Shown piece by piece: positions 1 through 8,998 of a DNA stretch of 64,000 nucleotides. The stretch's first letter is position 1; each line of letters opens with the position of its first letter. Both the position numbers and the translations under genes were made by a program. The notes beneath the pieces were generated by a model that was not told the DNA's origin, ran no database searches, and saw only the letters and a program-made list of their open reading frames with translations. Source of the DNA: Gemmatimonadota bacterium. GTDB taxonomy: Bacteria > Gemmatimonadota > Gemmatimonadetes > Longimicrobiales > Gaopeijiaceae. The stretch is from positions 28,837-92,836 of the forward strand of contig JAOTVA010000003.1 of assembly GCA_029863645.1 (NCBI GenBank), written 5' to 3'.

Positions 1-32
1 TCCGCCGAGATACCCGTCGCGGCTTGTCAGCG

Positions 33-1181
33 CTACGCGCGGATGAACTCGTCGGGCGCCAGCGCAGTGGCGAGCATGACGTCGTTAATGTCCTCATGTG
101 CCTTCCACAGGGCGCTCGTCCTTGCCTCCGTGGACAACCAAGTCGCTGTGATCTCGTGAGCCAATGACACGTAGTGCGCGACCCCTCTCAACGCGTCCGT
201 TCGAACCTGAGTCGGCAAAGCTTCGACGGCTCCGAGGAGCTCTTCCGATGCACGGAGCCCGATGGCGAGGCCCAGTTCCCTGAAGGCGAGGCGGTCCTCG
301 AACCGCCGCACGAGCGTCCGACTTCTGGTCAGTCCGTCGAGGCTCTCTAAAGAGGACTCCACGAGCTGCAGCAAGAGTTCCTCGAGACGCCCCCGCCCTT
401 GGGCTCGCGAGGCCAGGAGGAGTTGCGCCACTCGCCAGGTGTCGGTCAGGAGACCGCCGACGCCCAAGGGATCGTCGGTCGCCCAGGCAGCGGGGTTGCA
501 CATGCGCCAAAGCTCATTCACCTCTTGGCGGAGCTCATCCGGTCCTAGCCCACTCGAGGTCACAAGTCCGTCCAGCGGGTCATGCGCTCCCTGCGACGGA
601 ACGAGCGGCCGAGTGAGATCGATGCTCATCTTCCAATACATCCTCGGCGCCGAACCGGGGGCCGAACGGTAGGTGAAGCCCGCGTGCGCCGCCTTGGCCA
701 GCTCGACGGCCCATTGGTGAAGCTTCGGGTCCTCGAGGACCTCGGCCGCACGAGCCAACGCGTGCGTCCAGCGCATGAGGTAGTGGTAGTACTGCCCGTC
801 ACGATTCCACTCCTGTCGAGGGTCGTACCGGTCGCCAGGGCCGCGCTCGCTCAGCGGCTTGCCGATCCGTAAGCCGCGTGCTGTCGGATGCCGCTCGCCC
901 TCCTCTTCATCGAGCCCGCTGATCCACCCCCGGCGCCGGCTATCATCGCGATGCCGCCCAAGCGCGTGGTGTACGTGATCGATCAAAGCAACGGCACGCT
1001 CGCGGTGACGCTGCAGGCCGGTTCGACGAAAAAGCGTGAGATAGTTGCAGACCGCGAAGGCGTCGGTCCAGAGATACCGCACCTGTCTCATGTTGGATGA
1101 CAGGCCGGTACGGGTGGCGAACTCCTCCATGATGCGGCTCGCTAGCGCCTCTGCGGAACCGGACCCGGAGGTTGCATCCAT
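33..1181 (-). CDS. Conserved helical hypothetical protein (alpha/alpha-toroid-like)
   Basis: A 382-residue protein I cannot assign to a named family. It has no signal peptide and no membrane segment. The sequence is alpha-helical in character and rich in Trp, Tyr and His, with aromatic clusters such as VRYLWTDAFAVCNYL (about residues 34-48) and DGQYYHYLMRWTHAL (about 128-142). Repeating helix-pair spacing of this kind resembles six-hairpin glycosidase-like toroids, but I see no proven catalytic pair. It starts 6 nt after the stop of the phosphoribosyltransferase gene, so the two are probably co-transcribed. No clear ribosome binding site precedes the ATG; translation may be coupled. Function unknown. 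Confidence 0.8.
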   Translation of the reverse strand: MDATSGSGSAEALASRIMEEFATRTGLSSNMRQVRYLWTDAFAVCNYLTLFRRTGLQRHRERAVALIDHVHHALGRHRDDSRRRGWISGLDEEEGERHPTARGLRIGKPLSERGPGDRYDPRQEWNRDGQYYHYLMRWTHALARAAEVLEDPKLHQWAVELAKAAHAGFTYRSAPGSAPRMYWKMSIDLTRPLVPSQGAHDPLDGLVTSSGLGPDELRQEVNELWRMCNPAAWATDDPLGVGGLLTDTWRVAQLLLASRAQGRGRLEELLLQLVESSLESLDGLTRSRTLVRRFEDRLAFRELGLAIGLRASEELLGAVEALPTQVRTDALRGVAHYVSLAHEITATWLSTEARTSALWKAHEDINDVMLATALAPDEFIRA

Positions 1182-1187
1182 TGCGGG

Positions 1188-1856
1188 TTAGGCGCTGGAC
1201 TCCTGCCGGCTAGCGTTCCCCAGCAGCTCCCTCACCTCCAGGTCGAAGACCGGAGCGAAGTCGTCATACCACCTGCCGACTGCACCGAACGCCACGGACG
1301 TCTTCAAGCAAATCACCTGGTCCGCATCCTCCTCCAGCGCGCGGACGGTCCCGGCGGCAGCCACCGGACTGGCGACGATCCGGCGCTTCGCACCCCGGTG
1401 TTCCAGAGACTTGAGAGCAGCACGAACGGTATATCCGGTCGCGATGCCATCGTCCACGACCACGACCGTCTTCCCGGCGATGTCGATGGGTGCACAACCA
1501 TCTCGGTAGAGCTTCTCGCGCACCTTCAGCTCCGTGTGTTCGCGCTCCACGATGTCGTGGATCATCTCCTGGCCCAAGCCGAGGGCCTTCACGTGATCGT
1601 CGTTGAGGACCACGATGTCACCGGTGGCGATGGCACCGAACGCCAACTCGGGCTGCCAGGGAACGCCCAGCTTGCGCACGACCAGCACGTCCAAGGGAAC
1701 TCCCAGGCGAGTGGACACCTCGTACCCGACCGGCACACCGCCTCTGGGAAGGGCCAAGATGACCGCGTCATCCTCCCCTACCGCTGCCTCGACCGCGGGG
1801 GCCAATTGTCTGCCCGCGTCACGGCGGTCGATGAACTTCACAGGGGCGTCGCTCAC
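1188..1856 (-). CDS. Phosphoribosyltransferase domain protein
   Basis: A 222-residue type I phosphoribosyltransferase-fold protein. The PRPP-binding loop VVVVDDGIATG lies at about residues 131-141 and an upstream LPRGG turn at 37-41. This subfamily (COG1926-like) is generally of unknown substrate; it is not one of the classical purine or pyrimidine salvage enzymes. I chose the GTG at 1856 because a GGAGGAG ribosome binding site sits about 10 nt upstream and the 71 residues of a longer reading are low-complexity Arg-rich. It heads a two-gene unit with the helical protein downstream. Neighbouring dodecin, APH-AAA and CBS genes suggest a stress-response setting (inference). Confidence 0.85.
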   Translation of the reverse strand: MSDAPVKFIDRRDAGRQLAPAVEAAVGEDDAVILALPRGGVPVGYEVSTRLGVPLDVLVVRKLGVPWQPELAFGAIATGDIVVLNDDHVKALGLGQEMIHDIVEREHTELKVREKLYRDGCAPIDIAGKTVVVVDDGIATGYTVRAALKSLEHRGAKRRIVASPVAAAGTVRALEEDADQVICLKTSVAFGAVGRWYDDFAPVFDLEVRELLGNASRQESSA

Positions 1857-2364
1857 TCCTGTTCTCCTCCACTGTTTCTGGACGAATTCTGGCTCTCGGC
1901 ACCGCACATCACGTGCCAGGGAGCGGCGTATCTTCGAAAGGAAGCGAGTCCTCCGCAACGGGGCGGAGTGGATTCCCCGGCTCGCCTCGGATTCCGGGAG
2001 TGACAAACGGTCCCATTCCGGGTCACCGGATCGAGCGCCGCGGCCTCTCGGCCGCCTTCGACCTCTCACTGCGCCCCGTCAGTCCCCGATGGGGTCACTT
2101 CGGGCAGAACCAGGTGGTGCTGTTCGCGCAGGTCAAGTAGGCCCGCCGCGCCATCGCCTCTTCTTCACGATCGCCAGAGCCATCCCCTCGGGTCCGAGCG
2201 ACCCTGCCGGCAGCCGGACGACGAGCCCGGCCCAGGGTAGGAGGATCGCGATACCCACCAGCGGGCCTCCAACACGGTCCACTGGCACCCGCCTTGCGGT
2301 CTGATTCTCACAGAGTGGCGCAGCGCGCGTCGCGAGGGTCCCCCCGAACGCGAGGACAGCGATC
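1857..2364. other. Intergenic region between divergent phosphoribosyltransferase and dodecin genes
   Basis: About 508 bases separate the divergent start codons. It should hold the promoters of both genes. I see no RNA gene or convincing operator. A minus-strand frame ending at 2133 could encode a 49-residue peptide with one hydrophobic stretch from a GTG, but it has no ribosome binding site and I do not call it. Confidence 0.6.
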
Positions 2365-2568
2365 ATGTCGGTTGCCAAAGTCATCGAGATCACGGCCGAT
2401 TCCCAGAAGGGATTCGAGGACGCCGTTCAGCAAGGAATCAGCAAAGCGTCCGAGTCCGTCGACCACATCAAGGGCGCCTGGGTGGAGAACCAGGAGGTCC
2501 TCGTCGAGGACGGAAAAGTACGTGGATATCGGGTCCACTTGCGTGTCACCTTCCTACTGAAGGCGTGA
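2365..2568 (+). CDS. Dodecin family flavin-binding protein
   Basis: A 67-residue protein with the complete dodecin pattern: N-terminal VAKVIEITADS strand, the helix FEDAVQQGISKASESV, then a strand carrying the conserved HIKGAWV segment with Trp, and the C-terminal GYRVHLRVTFLL strand. Dodecins form dodecameric shells that store and protect flavins such as riboflavin or FMN in the cytoplasm. The Trp in the KGAWV strand normally stacks on the isoalloxazine ring. Length matches the family (65-75 residues). A GAGGA ribosome binding site lies about 10 nt before the ATG. It is transcribed divergently from the phosphoribosyltransferase and followed by a GC hairpin. Confidence 0.93.
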   Translation: MSVAKVIEITADSQKGFEDAVQQGISKASESVDHIKGAWVENQEVLVEDGKVRGYRVHLRVTFLLKA

Positions 2569-2574
2569 CGTTGG

Positions 2575-2603
2575 GCCGGCCCTGCCCCACGGGCCTGGCC
2601 GGC
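2575..2603 (+). terminator. GC hairpin after dodecin
   Basis: GCCGGCC at 2575-2581 pairs perfectly with GGCCGGC at 2597-2603 around a 15-nt loop that can itself pair CCC with GGG. No T-run follows, so termination strength is uncertain. Confidence 0.4.
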
Positions 2604-2667
2604 GAGAGTTAGGCAACGTGAGCCAAGGTGGGACATTTGGTCCCTCTGCGGCGCCAGGAGATCGCGG

Positions 2668-4314
2668 ATGCGCCAACCCGCAGAAGTAGGAATCGTCGGG
2701 GCCGAGCCCGCGGGGGCGAAAACGGACGTTTCGCGCCTCATCGACGGGCTCAGTCGCCCAGAAGCCTATCCGCATGCGGCAACAGGGTTGGAGATCCGAC
2801 AAACTCACATTTCGGTCGTGGCGCTGGCGGGCCCATACGCATACAAGGTGAAGAAGCCCGTCGACCTGGGCTTCCTCGACTTCACCACCCTCGAGAAGCG
2901 CCTGCACTTCTGCCGCGAGGAAGTGCGACTGAACCGCCGTCTCGCGCCGCAGGTCTACCTGGGGGTGGTTCCGCTCGTCCAATCGGATGCGGGACTCGTC
3001 GTGGACGGCGAGGGTGCCCCCGTGGAGTATGCGGTGAAGATGGAGCGCTTGCCGGAAGATGCCACCCTGCTCGAGCGCCTGAAGCGGGACGGGCTGACCC
3101 GCGAGATCCTGGGGTCGTTGGGGAGACGGGTCGCCGCTTTCCACGCGGGCGCGGCAGGGGGTCCGGAGGTTGATCGGTACGGTCGCTGGGAGGTCGTGGC
3201 GGCCAACGCCAGGGAGAACCTCGACCAATCCAGGCCCCGAGTGGGTGAGTGCCTGAGCGGACCCGTGTTCGACAGGATTGGAAGCTGTCTGGAGGAACAG
3301 CTCAAGACGCTCCGGCCACTCATCGAGGCCCGAGCACGCGCTCACACGCCGCGTGACACGCACGGCGACCTGCACCTGGAGCACGTGTACCTGTTCCCCG
3401 ACCAGGCGCCACCTCGGGACCTGGTGGCCATCGACTGCATCGAGTTCAACGAGCGCTTCCGCTACGCGGACCCGGTGGCAGACATGGCGTTCTTGGCGAT
3501 GGATCTCGTCTTCCGCGGTCGGCGGGACCTCGCGGAGGCGTTCATCGATGCGTACTTCCGGGAGGCCGATGACCCGCATGGCCTTCGGCTCATTCCCTTC
3601 TATGTGTCGTATCGCGCGGCGGTGCGAGGCAAGGTGGCGGGCCTGGTGTCCGAGAAGGGGGAAGTGCCTGCGGAAGAGCGCCGGGCAGCCGTCGACAGGG
3701 CCCGCGGTTACTGGCTGCTTGCCCTATCGGAGCTGGAGGAGCCGGAGCGCCGACCCTGTCTCGTCCTCGCGGGCGGGCTTCCAGGGACCGGCAAGACGAC
3801 GCTCGCCCAGCAGCTCGCAAACGAAGCGAGATTCGAAATCGTCTCCTCGGACCGGGTTCGCAAGGAGCTCGCCGGCCTGGCACCGGAGATGTCGGCTCTG
3901 GCACCGTTCGGCGAGGGCATCTACACGCCCGAGTGGGACGACCGGACGTACGCGGCGTGTCTCGAACAGGCGCTCAGTCTTCTCTTCCTCGGTAAGCGCG
4001 TGATCGTCGACGCCTCCTTCCGGGAGATCGGACGCAGGCGGACCTTGCTCGCGGCTGGGATCGCTTCGGGGGTGCGGTCCCTCTTCCTCCACTGCACCGC
4101 GACGCCGGGCACGGTTCAAGCACGTCTGACGGGGCGTCGCGGGGGAGCCTCCGATGCAGGCTGGGACGTCTATCGCGCAGCCGCTGGCGCCTGGGAGGAC
4201 GAGGAAAACGAGGAGCCACCCTGGACGGTGCGAACCGTGTCCACAGACGGACCTGTCGACCAGGTCCGGCACGCGGCGCTGGGACACCTCCGGGAACTGG
4301 GACTCATGCGGTAG
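2668..4314 (+). CDS. Bifunctional aminoglycoside phosphotransferase-like / AAA P-loop kinase
   Basis: A 548-residue two-domain cytoplasmic protein. The N-terminal half is an APH/choline-kinase-like fold with the catalytic loop HGDLHLEHV at 232-240 and a metal-binding IDCIEF segment at 255-260. The C-terminal half is a P-loop kinase-like AAA domain with Walker A GLPGTGKTT at 370-378 and a DASFREIGRR segment typical of gluconate-kinase-like proteins. This fusion (COG2187 plus COG0645) is widespread; substrates are unknown and antibiotic resistance should not be assumed. AGGAG at 2656-2660 gives a well-spaced ribosome binding site. In many genomes it sits with CBS and stress proteins, as it does here. 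Confidence 0.9.
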   Translation: MRQPAEVGIVGAEPAGAKTDVSRLIDGLSRPEAYPHAATGLEIRQTHISVVALAGPYAYKVKKPVDLGFLDFTTLEKRLHFCREEVRLNRRLAPQVYLGVVPLVQSDAGLVVDGEGAPVEYAVKMERLPEDATLLERLKRDGLTREILGSLGRRVAAFHAGAAGGPEVDRYGRWEVVAANARENLDQSRPRVGECLSGPVFDRIGSCLEEQLKTLRPLIEARARAHTPRDTHGDLHLEHVYLFPDQAPPRDLVAIDCIEFNERFRYADPVADMAFLAMDLVFRGRRDLAEAFIDAYFREADDPHGLRLIPFYVSYRAAVRGKVAGLVSEKGEVPAEERRAAVDRARGYWLLALSELEEPERRPCLVLAGGLPGTGKTTLAQQLANEARFEIVSSDRVRKELAGLAPEMSALAPFGEGIYTPEWDDRTYAACLEQALSLLFLGKRVIVDASFREIGRRRTLLAAGIASGVRSLFLHCTATPGTVQARLTGRRGGASDAGWDVYRAAAGAWEDEENEEPPWTVRTVSTDGPVDQVRHAALGHLRELGLMR

Positions 4315-4344
4315 GGCCGTGCTAGTGGGTCGTTATGCCAGGGG

Positions 4345-4818
4345 CTAACCGGCACCGGCGTCCGAAGTGCGATCCGCGAACAGGGCGAGCAGATCGACCA
4401 CCGACACGATCCCCACGAGTTCTCCGCTGTCCAGCACGACCGCGCGTCCCAGGCCCGTGCTTGCGAAGAACGCGGCGACCTCGGCTAGGCTCGCCTGTGG
4501 CCCGACGCCGAAGACGTCCGGTGTCATGACTTCGCGAACTGTCGTCTCGTCGAGGTGCCTGACTGCGCGAGCAGAATCGTCCACATCCGCGTCTTCTGCC
4601 GCAAGCCTGTCGCTGCACCACATGAGGTCGGTCACGCTGACCGTACCGATAACCTTCTGATCCATCCCGACGACTGGCACCCCACTGACGCCGGTACGTC
4701 GAAGGAGGTTGAGCAACTCCCGAAGCGACGCAGTCGAGGACACGGTCACGACCGGCGTGCGCATGATGTCCGCCGCTGTGGACGGAACGGAGCATGGGTT
4801 GCTGCCGGTGGACGTCAT
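4345..4818 (-). CDS. CBS domain-pair protein
   Basis: A 157-residue protein made of two CBS domains and little else. The first begins AADIMRTPVVTVSSTASLREL and contains GVSGVPVVGMDQKVIGTVSV; the second begins VREVMTPDVFGV and contains GRAVVLDSGELVGIVSVVDLL. Stand-alone CBS pairs bind adenosyl nucleotides and act as energy or redox sensors, often on other proteins. The ATG at 4818 is preceded by GGAGAG; a longer upstream reading lacks CBS character and was discarded. It converges with the APH-AAA gene, leaving only about 30 nt between the stops. Confidence 0.88.
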   Translation of the reverse strand: MTSTGSNPCSVPSTAADIMRTPVVTVSSTASLRELLNLLRRTGVSGVPVVGMDQKVIGTVSVTDLMWCSDRLAAEDADVDDSARAVRHLDETTVREVMTPDVFGVGPQASLAEVAAFFASTGLGRAVVLDSGELVGIVSVVDLLALFADRTSDAGAG

Positions 4819-5098
4819 GATCGCTCTCCAGGGGTCCCTAGTCTTCCGAGTGACACGACCTTTCTCCCGAATCGGCGTTGTCGCCACGTTAGAGCGATGC
4901 GCAACGAACGTGCCGCATCCGCGCGGCACACATCGCGGATCACGGGCCCGTCGGAGGGCAACGCGTGGGACGACATGGTCTCGCCGGACGTCCACGTTAG
5001 TCAGGTCGGCTTCAGACACTTCGTCCCCCGATCGGACAGAATGCCCAAGCCCGCCCCACTGTTGCTCGCCGAGCGGAAGTGCCCGAGCCCGTGGCCGC

Positions 5099-6733
5099 TC
5101 ACCCACGCGCCTTGAGATCCACCCTCCGGATCTTCCCGCTCACGGTCTTGGGAAGCTCGTCCAGAAACTCGATCTCACGAGGATACTTGTAGGGAGCGGT
5201 GCTCTTCTTGGTGTGCTCCTGGAGCTCGGCCACCAGTTCCGCGCTCGGTTCGTACCCGTGGGCCAACACGACGAACGCCTTCACGATCTCGGTGCGCTGG
5301 GCATCGGGCTTACCGACCACAGCGACCTCGGCGACGCCCGGGTGCTCCATGAGCGCGTTCTCGACCTCGAAGGGCCCGATCCGGTAAGCAGAGCTGGTGA
5401 TGATGTCGTCGGCACGTGCGACGAACCACAGGTACCCGTCCTCGTCGGTGCGGGCGCAGTCCCCCGTCAGATACCAGCCCTCCCGATAACACTTCGCAGT
5501 CGCCTCCGGCGCGTGCCAGTACTCCCGGAAGAGCCCGACCGGGCGGTCGGGGTCGACTCGAACAGCGATCTCACCCGCCTGGCCAGGGGGAAGCCGTTGC
5601 CCGTCCGCATCGATGACCGCGACGTCGATCCCAGGCAATGACACGCCCATCGAGCCCGGTTTCACGGGCACCTCTGGAATGCTCGCGCACAGCAACACCG
5701 TCTCGGATTGGCCGTATCCCTCCCGGATCGTGATGCCAGTCGCCTCACGCCACTTCTCGAGCACTTCGACATTGAGCGCTTCACCGGCGGCACGACATTG
5801 CCGCAGAGCGACGGGCCGAAACGTCGACAACTCCTCCTGGATCAACATGCGGTAGACGGTCGGCGGCGCGCAGAGGGATTCGACGGGGTAATGCGAAAGC
5901 ACTTCGAGCGTATGCCTCGGATCGAACTTCCCTGGGCGGTGCGACACAAAGACGCAGGCTCCCTGGATCCACGGTCCGAAATAGCCGGCATAGGCCGTCT
6001 TGGCCCATCCGGTGTCGGACATGTTCCAGTGCACCTCGCCAGGCTCTAGGGCCAGCCAAAAGCGCGCAGTCAAACGGTGGCCCACGCCGTAGCTCGCGTG
6101 GCTGTGGAGCACCATCTTCGGCGGACCGGTGGTGCCCGACGTGAAGTAGATCAGCGCCGGCCCGTCGGCGCGCGTCCTCAGCGGTTCCGGGCCGGCCGCG
6201 GCCGAGGTGACCGCTTCCTCATAGCCAACCCAACCCGCCCGAGGCGTGCCCCCGACCTGGACCCTGACTCGCAAGCCAGGCAGATCAGCCAGGACGCGGT
6301 CGACCCGCTCGGCGCCGGCCTCGTCGGTGACGACACCGTCGATCTCCGCGGAGCGGACCCGGAAGGCGATGTCCTTCTCGGTCAGCATCGTCGTCGTCGG
6401 AATCGCGATCATGTCGGCCTTGGTCAGGCCCACCATCACCTCCCACCATTCGGGCACGCTCGGAAGGTTGACCATGACCTGGTCGGCGCGCTTCAGCCCA
6501 AGGGCCTTCAGTGCACCCGCGACCCGGCCCGACCGGTCCGAGACGTCACGGAAGGTCAGTTTGCGCTCATTGCCCTGCGGGCCGACCCACCAGAGCGCGC
6601 ACTCGTGCGGCCGTGCGCTGGCCCACCTGTCAACCACATCGTAGCCGAAGTTGAAGTACTCGGGCGCGGCAAGACGGTACTCCTCACAGAGCCTGCGGTA
6701 CTTCCCCAGCACCGTCCCTGCCTCCGGACTCAC
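5099..6733 (-). CDS. Medium-chain acyl-CoA synthetase (AMP-forming)
   Basis: A 544-residue adenylate-forming enzyme of the ACSM (medium-chain/benzoate-CoA ligase) type that activates a carboxylic acid through an acyl-AMP and transfers it to CoA. The AMP-binding motif YFTSGTTGPPKM lies at 196-207, the YGQSE motif follows near 340, the hinge TGDCARTDEDGYLWFVAR near 430, and the catalytic Lys is in KTVSGKIRR at the C-terminus. It starts at GTG 6733 and overlaps the stop of the upstream dehydrogenase by 4 bases (GTGA), so the two are translationally coupled. Pairing with an amino-acid dehydrogenase suggests use of branched-chain or related acids, but the substrate is not readable from sequence. 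Confidence 0.9.
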   Translation of the reverse strand: MSPEAGTVLGKYRRLCEEYRLAAPEYFNFGYDVVDRWASARPHECALWWVGPQGNERKLTFRDVSDRSGRVAGALKALGLKRADQVMVNLPSVPEWWEVMVGLTKADMIAIPTTTMLTEKDIAFRVRSAEIDGVVTDEAGAERVDRVLADLPGLRVRVQVGGTPRAGWVGYEEAVTSAAAGPEPLRTRADGPALIYFTSGTTGPPKMVLHSHASYGVGHRLTARFWLALEPGEVHWNMSDTGWAKTAYAGYFGPWIQGACVFVSHRPGKFDPRHTLEVLSHYPVESLCAPPTVYRMLIQEELSTFRPVALRQCRAAGEALNVEVLEKWREATGITIREGYGQSETVLLCASIPEVPVKPGSMGVSLPGIDVAVIDADGQRLPPGQAGEIAVRVDPDRPVGLFREYWHAPEATAKCYREGWYLTGDCARTDEDGYLWFVARADDIITSSAYRIGPFEVENALMEHPGVAEVAVVGKPDAQRTEIVKAFVVLAHGYEPSAELVAELQEHTKKSTAPYKYPREIEFLDELPKTVSGKIRRVDLKARG

Positions 6734-7845
6734 GTCGATACCCGGCCCCGTGCCATCGCTTCCTCGACCCTCTCCATGGCCAGGGCGACCGCGGCCGCTC
6801 GCGGCTCGACGCCTCCCGCGTGCGCCGCCCGGAGCACCTCGCGCGTATTGCTGCCGATCTTACCCGCGATCTGAACGAGCGCGTCTTCCTCGCTGCCGCC
6901 GTGGTACTCTACAGAAGCGCAGATGACGCCGCCTGCGTTCGCAATGAAGTCGGGCACGACCAGGATGCCGCGCTGGTGCAGTTCCGTCTCAGCCGCCGAT
7001 GTGGCCGGGATGTTCGCACCCTGCAAGAGCAGCTTGGCTTGGATTCCCGCGACGTTCCCCTCATGGATGCAATCCGGACGCGCCGCCGGGATCAGAATGT
7101 CGCACGGAACGGTGAACAGCTCCTCGTGCGAGATCTTCGTTCCGCCGGAATGGCCGGTAACACTCCCCGACGCGTCCTTGGCCGCGATCAGCTCCTCGAC
7201 GTCTATGCCGCCAGGGTCGTGGACCGCCCCCCGCGAGTCACTCGCCGCAACCAACCGGACCCCCTTCTCGGCCAAGAAGCGGGCCGCCGGACGACCGACA
7301 TTCCCGAACCCCTCGATGGCGAGGGTGGCCCCGTCGAGCTCCAAAGCGCAGAAGTCCGCCGCCACCTCCGCGCACGCCGCGAGGCCCCACCCGGTCGCGC
7401 CGATCTCGTCGAGGGGGATGCCCCCAAGACTCCGGGGCAGCCCCACGGCGCGGCCGATCTCGTCCTCGATCCAAGCCATGCACGACTCGTCGGTCCCCAT
7501 GTCGGGTCCCGGAATGTAGTCGCCCAGCCCACGGATCGCACGGGCGAACGCCCGGATGAGCGATTCCTTAGGGACCGTCTTGGGGTCTGCGAGAATCCCC
7601 GCCTTGCCACCTCCGTGCGGCAGGCCGGCGGCGGCGTTCTTCAGGGTCATCGCGCGCGCGAGACGAAATACCTCTTCCGTCGTCACGTCGGGCGCCATGC
7701 GGACACCTCCGATCGAGGGGCCCAACGCCACGTTGTCGATGACCAAGATCGCCTGGAGACCGACCAACGGGTCGTGGAGATGGACGATCTTCGCCGGCCC
7801 CAGATCGTCGCAGAAGCGCTCGTAGTCGAAGGTGGAATCGCTCAT
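6730..7845 (-). CDS. Glu/Leu/Phe/Val dehydrogenase
   Basis: A 371-residue NAD-dependent amino-acid dehydrogenase that reversibly deaminates an amino acid to its 2-oxo acid. The catalytic Lys is in the GLPHGGGKAGI motif; PGPDMGTDE and GATGWGL are the conserved substrate-domain segments, and EGFGNVGRPAARFL is the Rossmann dinucleotide loop. Length fits the short Leu/Val/Phe dehydrogenase branch rather than the longer hexameric glutamate dehydrogenases, so a branched-chain or aromatic substrate is possible. The ATG at 7845 begins MSDSTFDYERF, a normal N-terminus; longer readings add Arg-rich sequence. It is the first gene of a pair with the acyl-CoA synthetase. Confidence 0.9.
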   Translation of the reverse strand: MSDSTFDYERFCDDLGPAKIVHLHDPLVGLQAILVIDNVALGPSIGGVRMAPDVTTEEVFRLARAMTLKNAAAGLPHGGGKAGILADPKTVPKESLIRAFARAIRGLGDYIPGPDMGTDESCMAWIEDEIGRAVGLPRSLGGIPLDEIGATGWGLAACAEVAADFCALELDGATLAIEGFGNVGRPAARFLAEKGVRLVAASDSRGAVHDPGGIDVEELIAAKDASGSVTGHSGGTKISHEELFTVPCDILIPAARPDCIHEGNVAGIQAKLLLQGANIPATSAAETELHQRGILVVPDFIANAGGVICASVEYHGGSEEDALVQIAGKIGSNTREVLRAAHAGGVEPRAAAVALAMERVEEAMARGRVST

Positions 7846-7898
7846 CAGATCAGAATAGTGGGCTCGAGGGTTGGGATTCACCCGAGGGAGCGTCGGGC

Positions 7899-8936
7899 TC
7901 ACCCCGCCGGGGTTACGCGCCCAGCCAGCGCCGGCGTCTGGCGAAACCGCACGCCATTGGGACTCCGCCATGTGAACGACGCGGCCAAGCCTGCCCGCTC
8001 GGCCAGCTCGAAGCCTTCGTCCGGGCCGAGCACCGTCAGGGCGGTCGCCCACGCATCGGCTGCCGCCCCGTCGGGATGAACCACGCTCACCGAAAACCCG
8101 CGGAACGGAACGGGAAGGCCGTCCCGCGGGTCGATGATGTGCGTGTACCGAACGCCTTCGTACTCGTAGGAATTCCGGAAGTCGCCCGACGTCGCGACGG
8201 CTTCGTCGACGAGGTCGATCGTACCGAGGACACCCGGCACCGTCTCGCCCGCTCCCTCCAGAGCCACGCGCCACGGCCGGCCATCCAGGTGCGACCCCAC
8301 CGCCCTGAGCTCACCTCCCACGTCGACGAGCGCGCTCCCGTACCCCATCCCGCGAAGGGCGCCACCGATCCGCTCGGTGGCGAACCCCTTGGCGATGCCG
8401 GAGAGGTCGATCCTCGCATCCGGCCGCGCTTTGGCCAGCGTTCCCGCCAGCGGGTCGGTGGTGAGCCCGTCGCACCCCACCAGGCCTCTCAGCGTCGCAA
8501 CCCGAGCGGAGTCCGGCGGCTGCGGCACGTCTTCGGGGCCGAAGCCCCAGGCGTCTACGAGGGGAGCCACGGTCGGGTCGAAGGCTCCGCCCGATCGCTC
8601 GCAGACTTCGAGAGCCACCGCGAGGATGTCCAGGAGGATCGGGTCGATCGGAACAGGATCCGTGCCCGAGTGCCGACCGAAGCTGGAGATGTCCGACGCG
8701 GAGTCGTACGTGGACATCACCCGGTTCACGTGGGCGAGCTCGCGCTCGATGACCGCACCGAGCGTGACCGAGTCCAAAGCTGTCGCCTCGGTTTCGACTA
8801 TGACCTCATAGGAGGTGCCCATCGTGGTACCGGAGAAGCCCATGACTGCGACCGGGGCGTCGCATCCCGCGCACGCGACCAACGAAGCGGCCAGAAGGGC
8901 CGTCGACGAGGTATTTCGGGTCATCGTAGGCGTCAT
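7899..8936 (-). CDS. apbE: FAD:protein FMN transferase (ApbE-type lipoprotein)
   Basis: A 345-residue periplasmic flavinyltransferase that attaches FMN covalently to Thr or Ser of target proteins, using FAD and Mg2+. Seen in the sequence: N-terminal signal with a lipobox ending LVAC, the family-opening GTTMGTSYEVIVE, the DLSGIAKGFATERIGG segment, DVGGELRAVG, and the C-terminal THIIDPRDGLPV. ATG at 8936 (or 8924) gives a proper lipoprotein signal. No RnfG/NqrC-type target with a flavinylation motif is visible in this window. It is divergent from the site-2 protease gene, with about 60 nt between the starts. Confidence 0.9.
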   Translation of the reverse strand: MTPTMTRNTSSTALLAASLVACAGCDAPVAVMGFSGTTMGTSYEVIVETEATALDSVTLGAVIERELAHVNRVMSTYDSASDISSFGRHSGTDPVPIDPILLDILAVALEVCERSGGAFDPTVAPLVDAWGFGPEDVPQPPDSARVATLRGLVGCDGLTTDPLAGTLAKARPDARIDLSGIAKGFATERIGGALRGMGYGSALVDVGGELRAVGSHLDGRPWRVALEGAGETVPGVLGTIDLVDEAVATSGDFRNSYEYEGVRYTHIIDPRDGLPVPFRGFSVSVVHPDGAAADAWATALTVLGPDEGFELAERAGLAASFTWRSPNGVRFRQTPALAGRVTPAG

Positions 8937-8998
8937 CGATCGAAGGTAGCGGCGAGACAAGCCTTCCGCCCGACGGGGAGACCCACCACAATCGGTAC

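Noticed and set aside
2133..2393. Minus-strand open frame of 86 codons between the phosphoribosyltransferase and dodecin genes
   Set aside because: It overlaps the dodecin start on the opposite strand, has no ribosome binding site and its N-terminal half is low-complexity; only a weak hydrophobic stretch speaks for it.
2668..4314. Aminoglycoside resistance gene
   Set aside because: The APH-like domain is part of a common housekeeping-like fusion with a P-loop kinase; nothing ties it to antibiotic modification.
6820..8079. Plus-strand frame of 419 codons
   Set aside because: It is antisense to the amino-acid dehydrogenase, whose motifs are complete; Arg-rich composition is typical of a GC-driven shadow.
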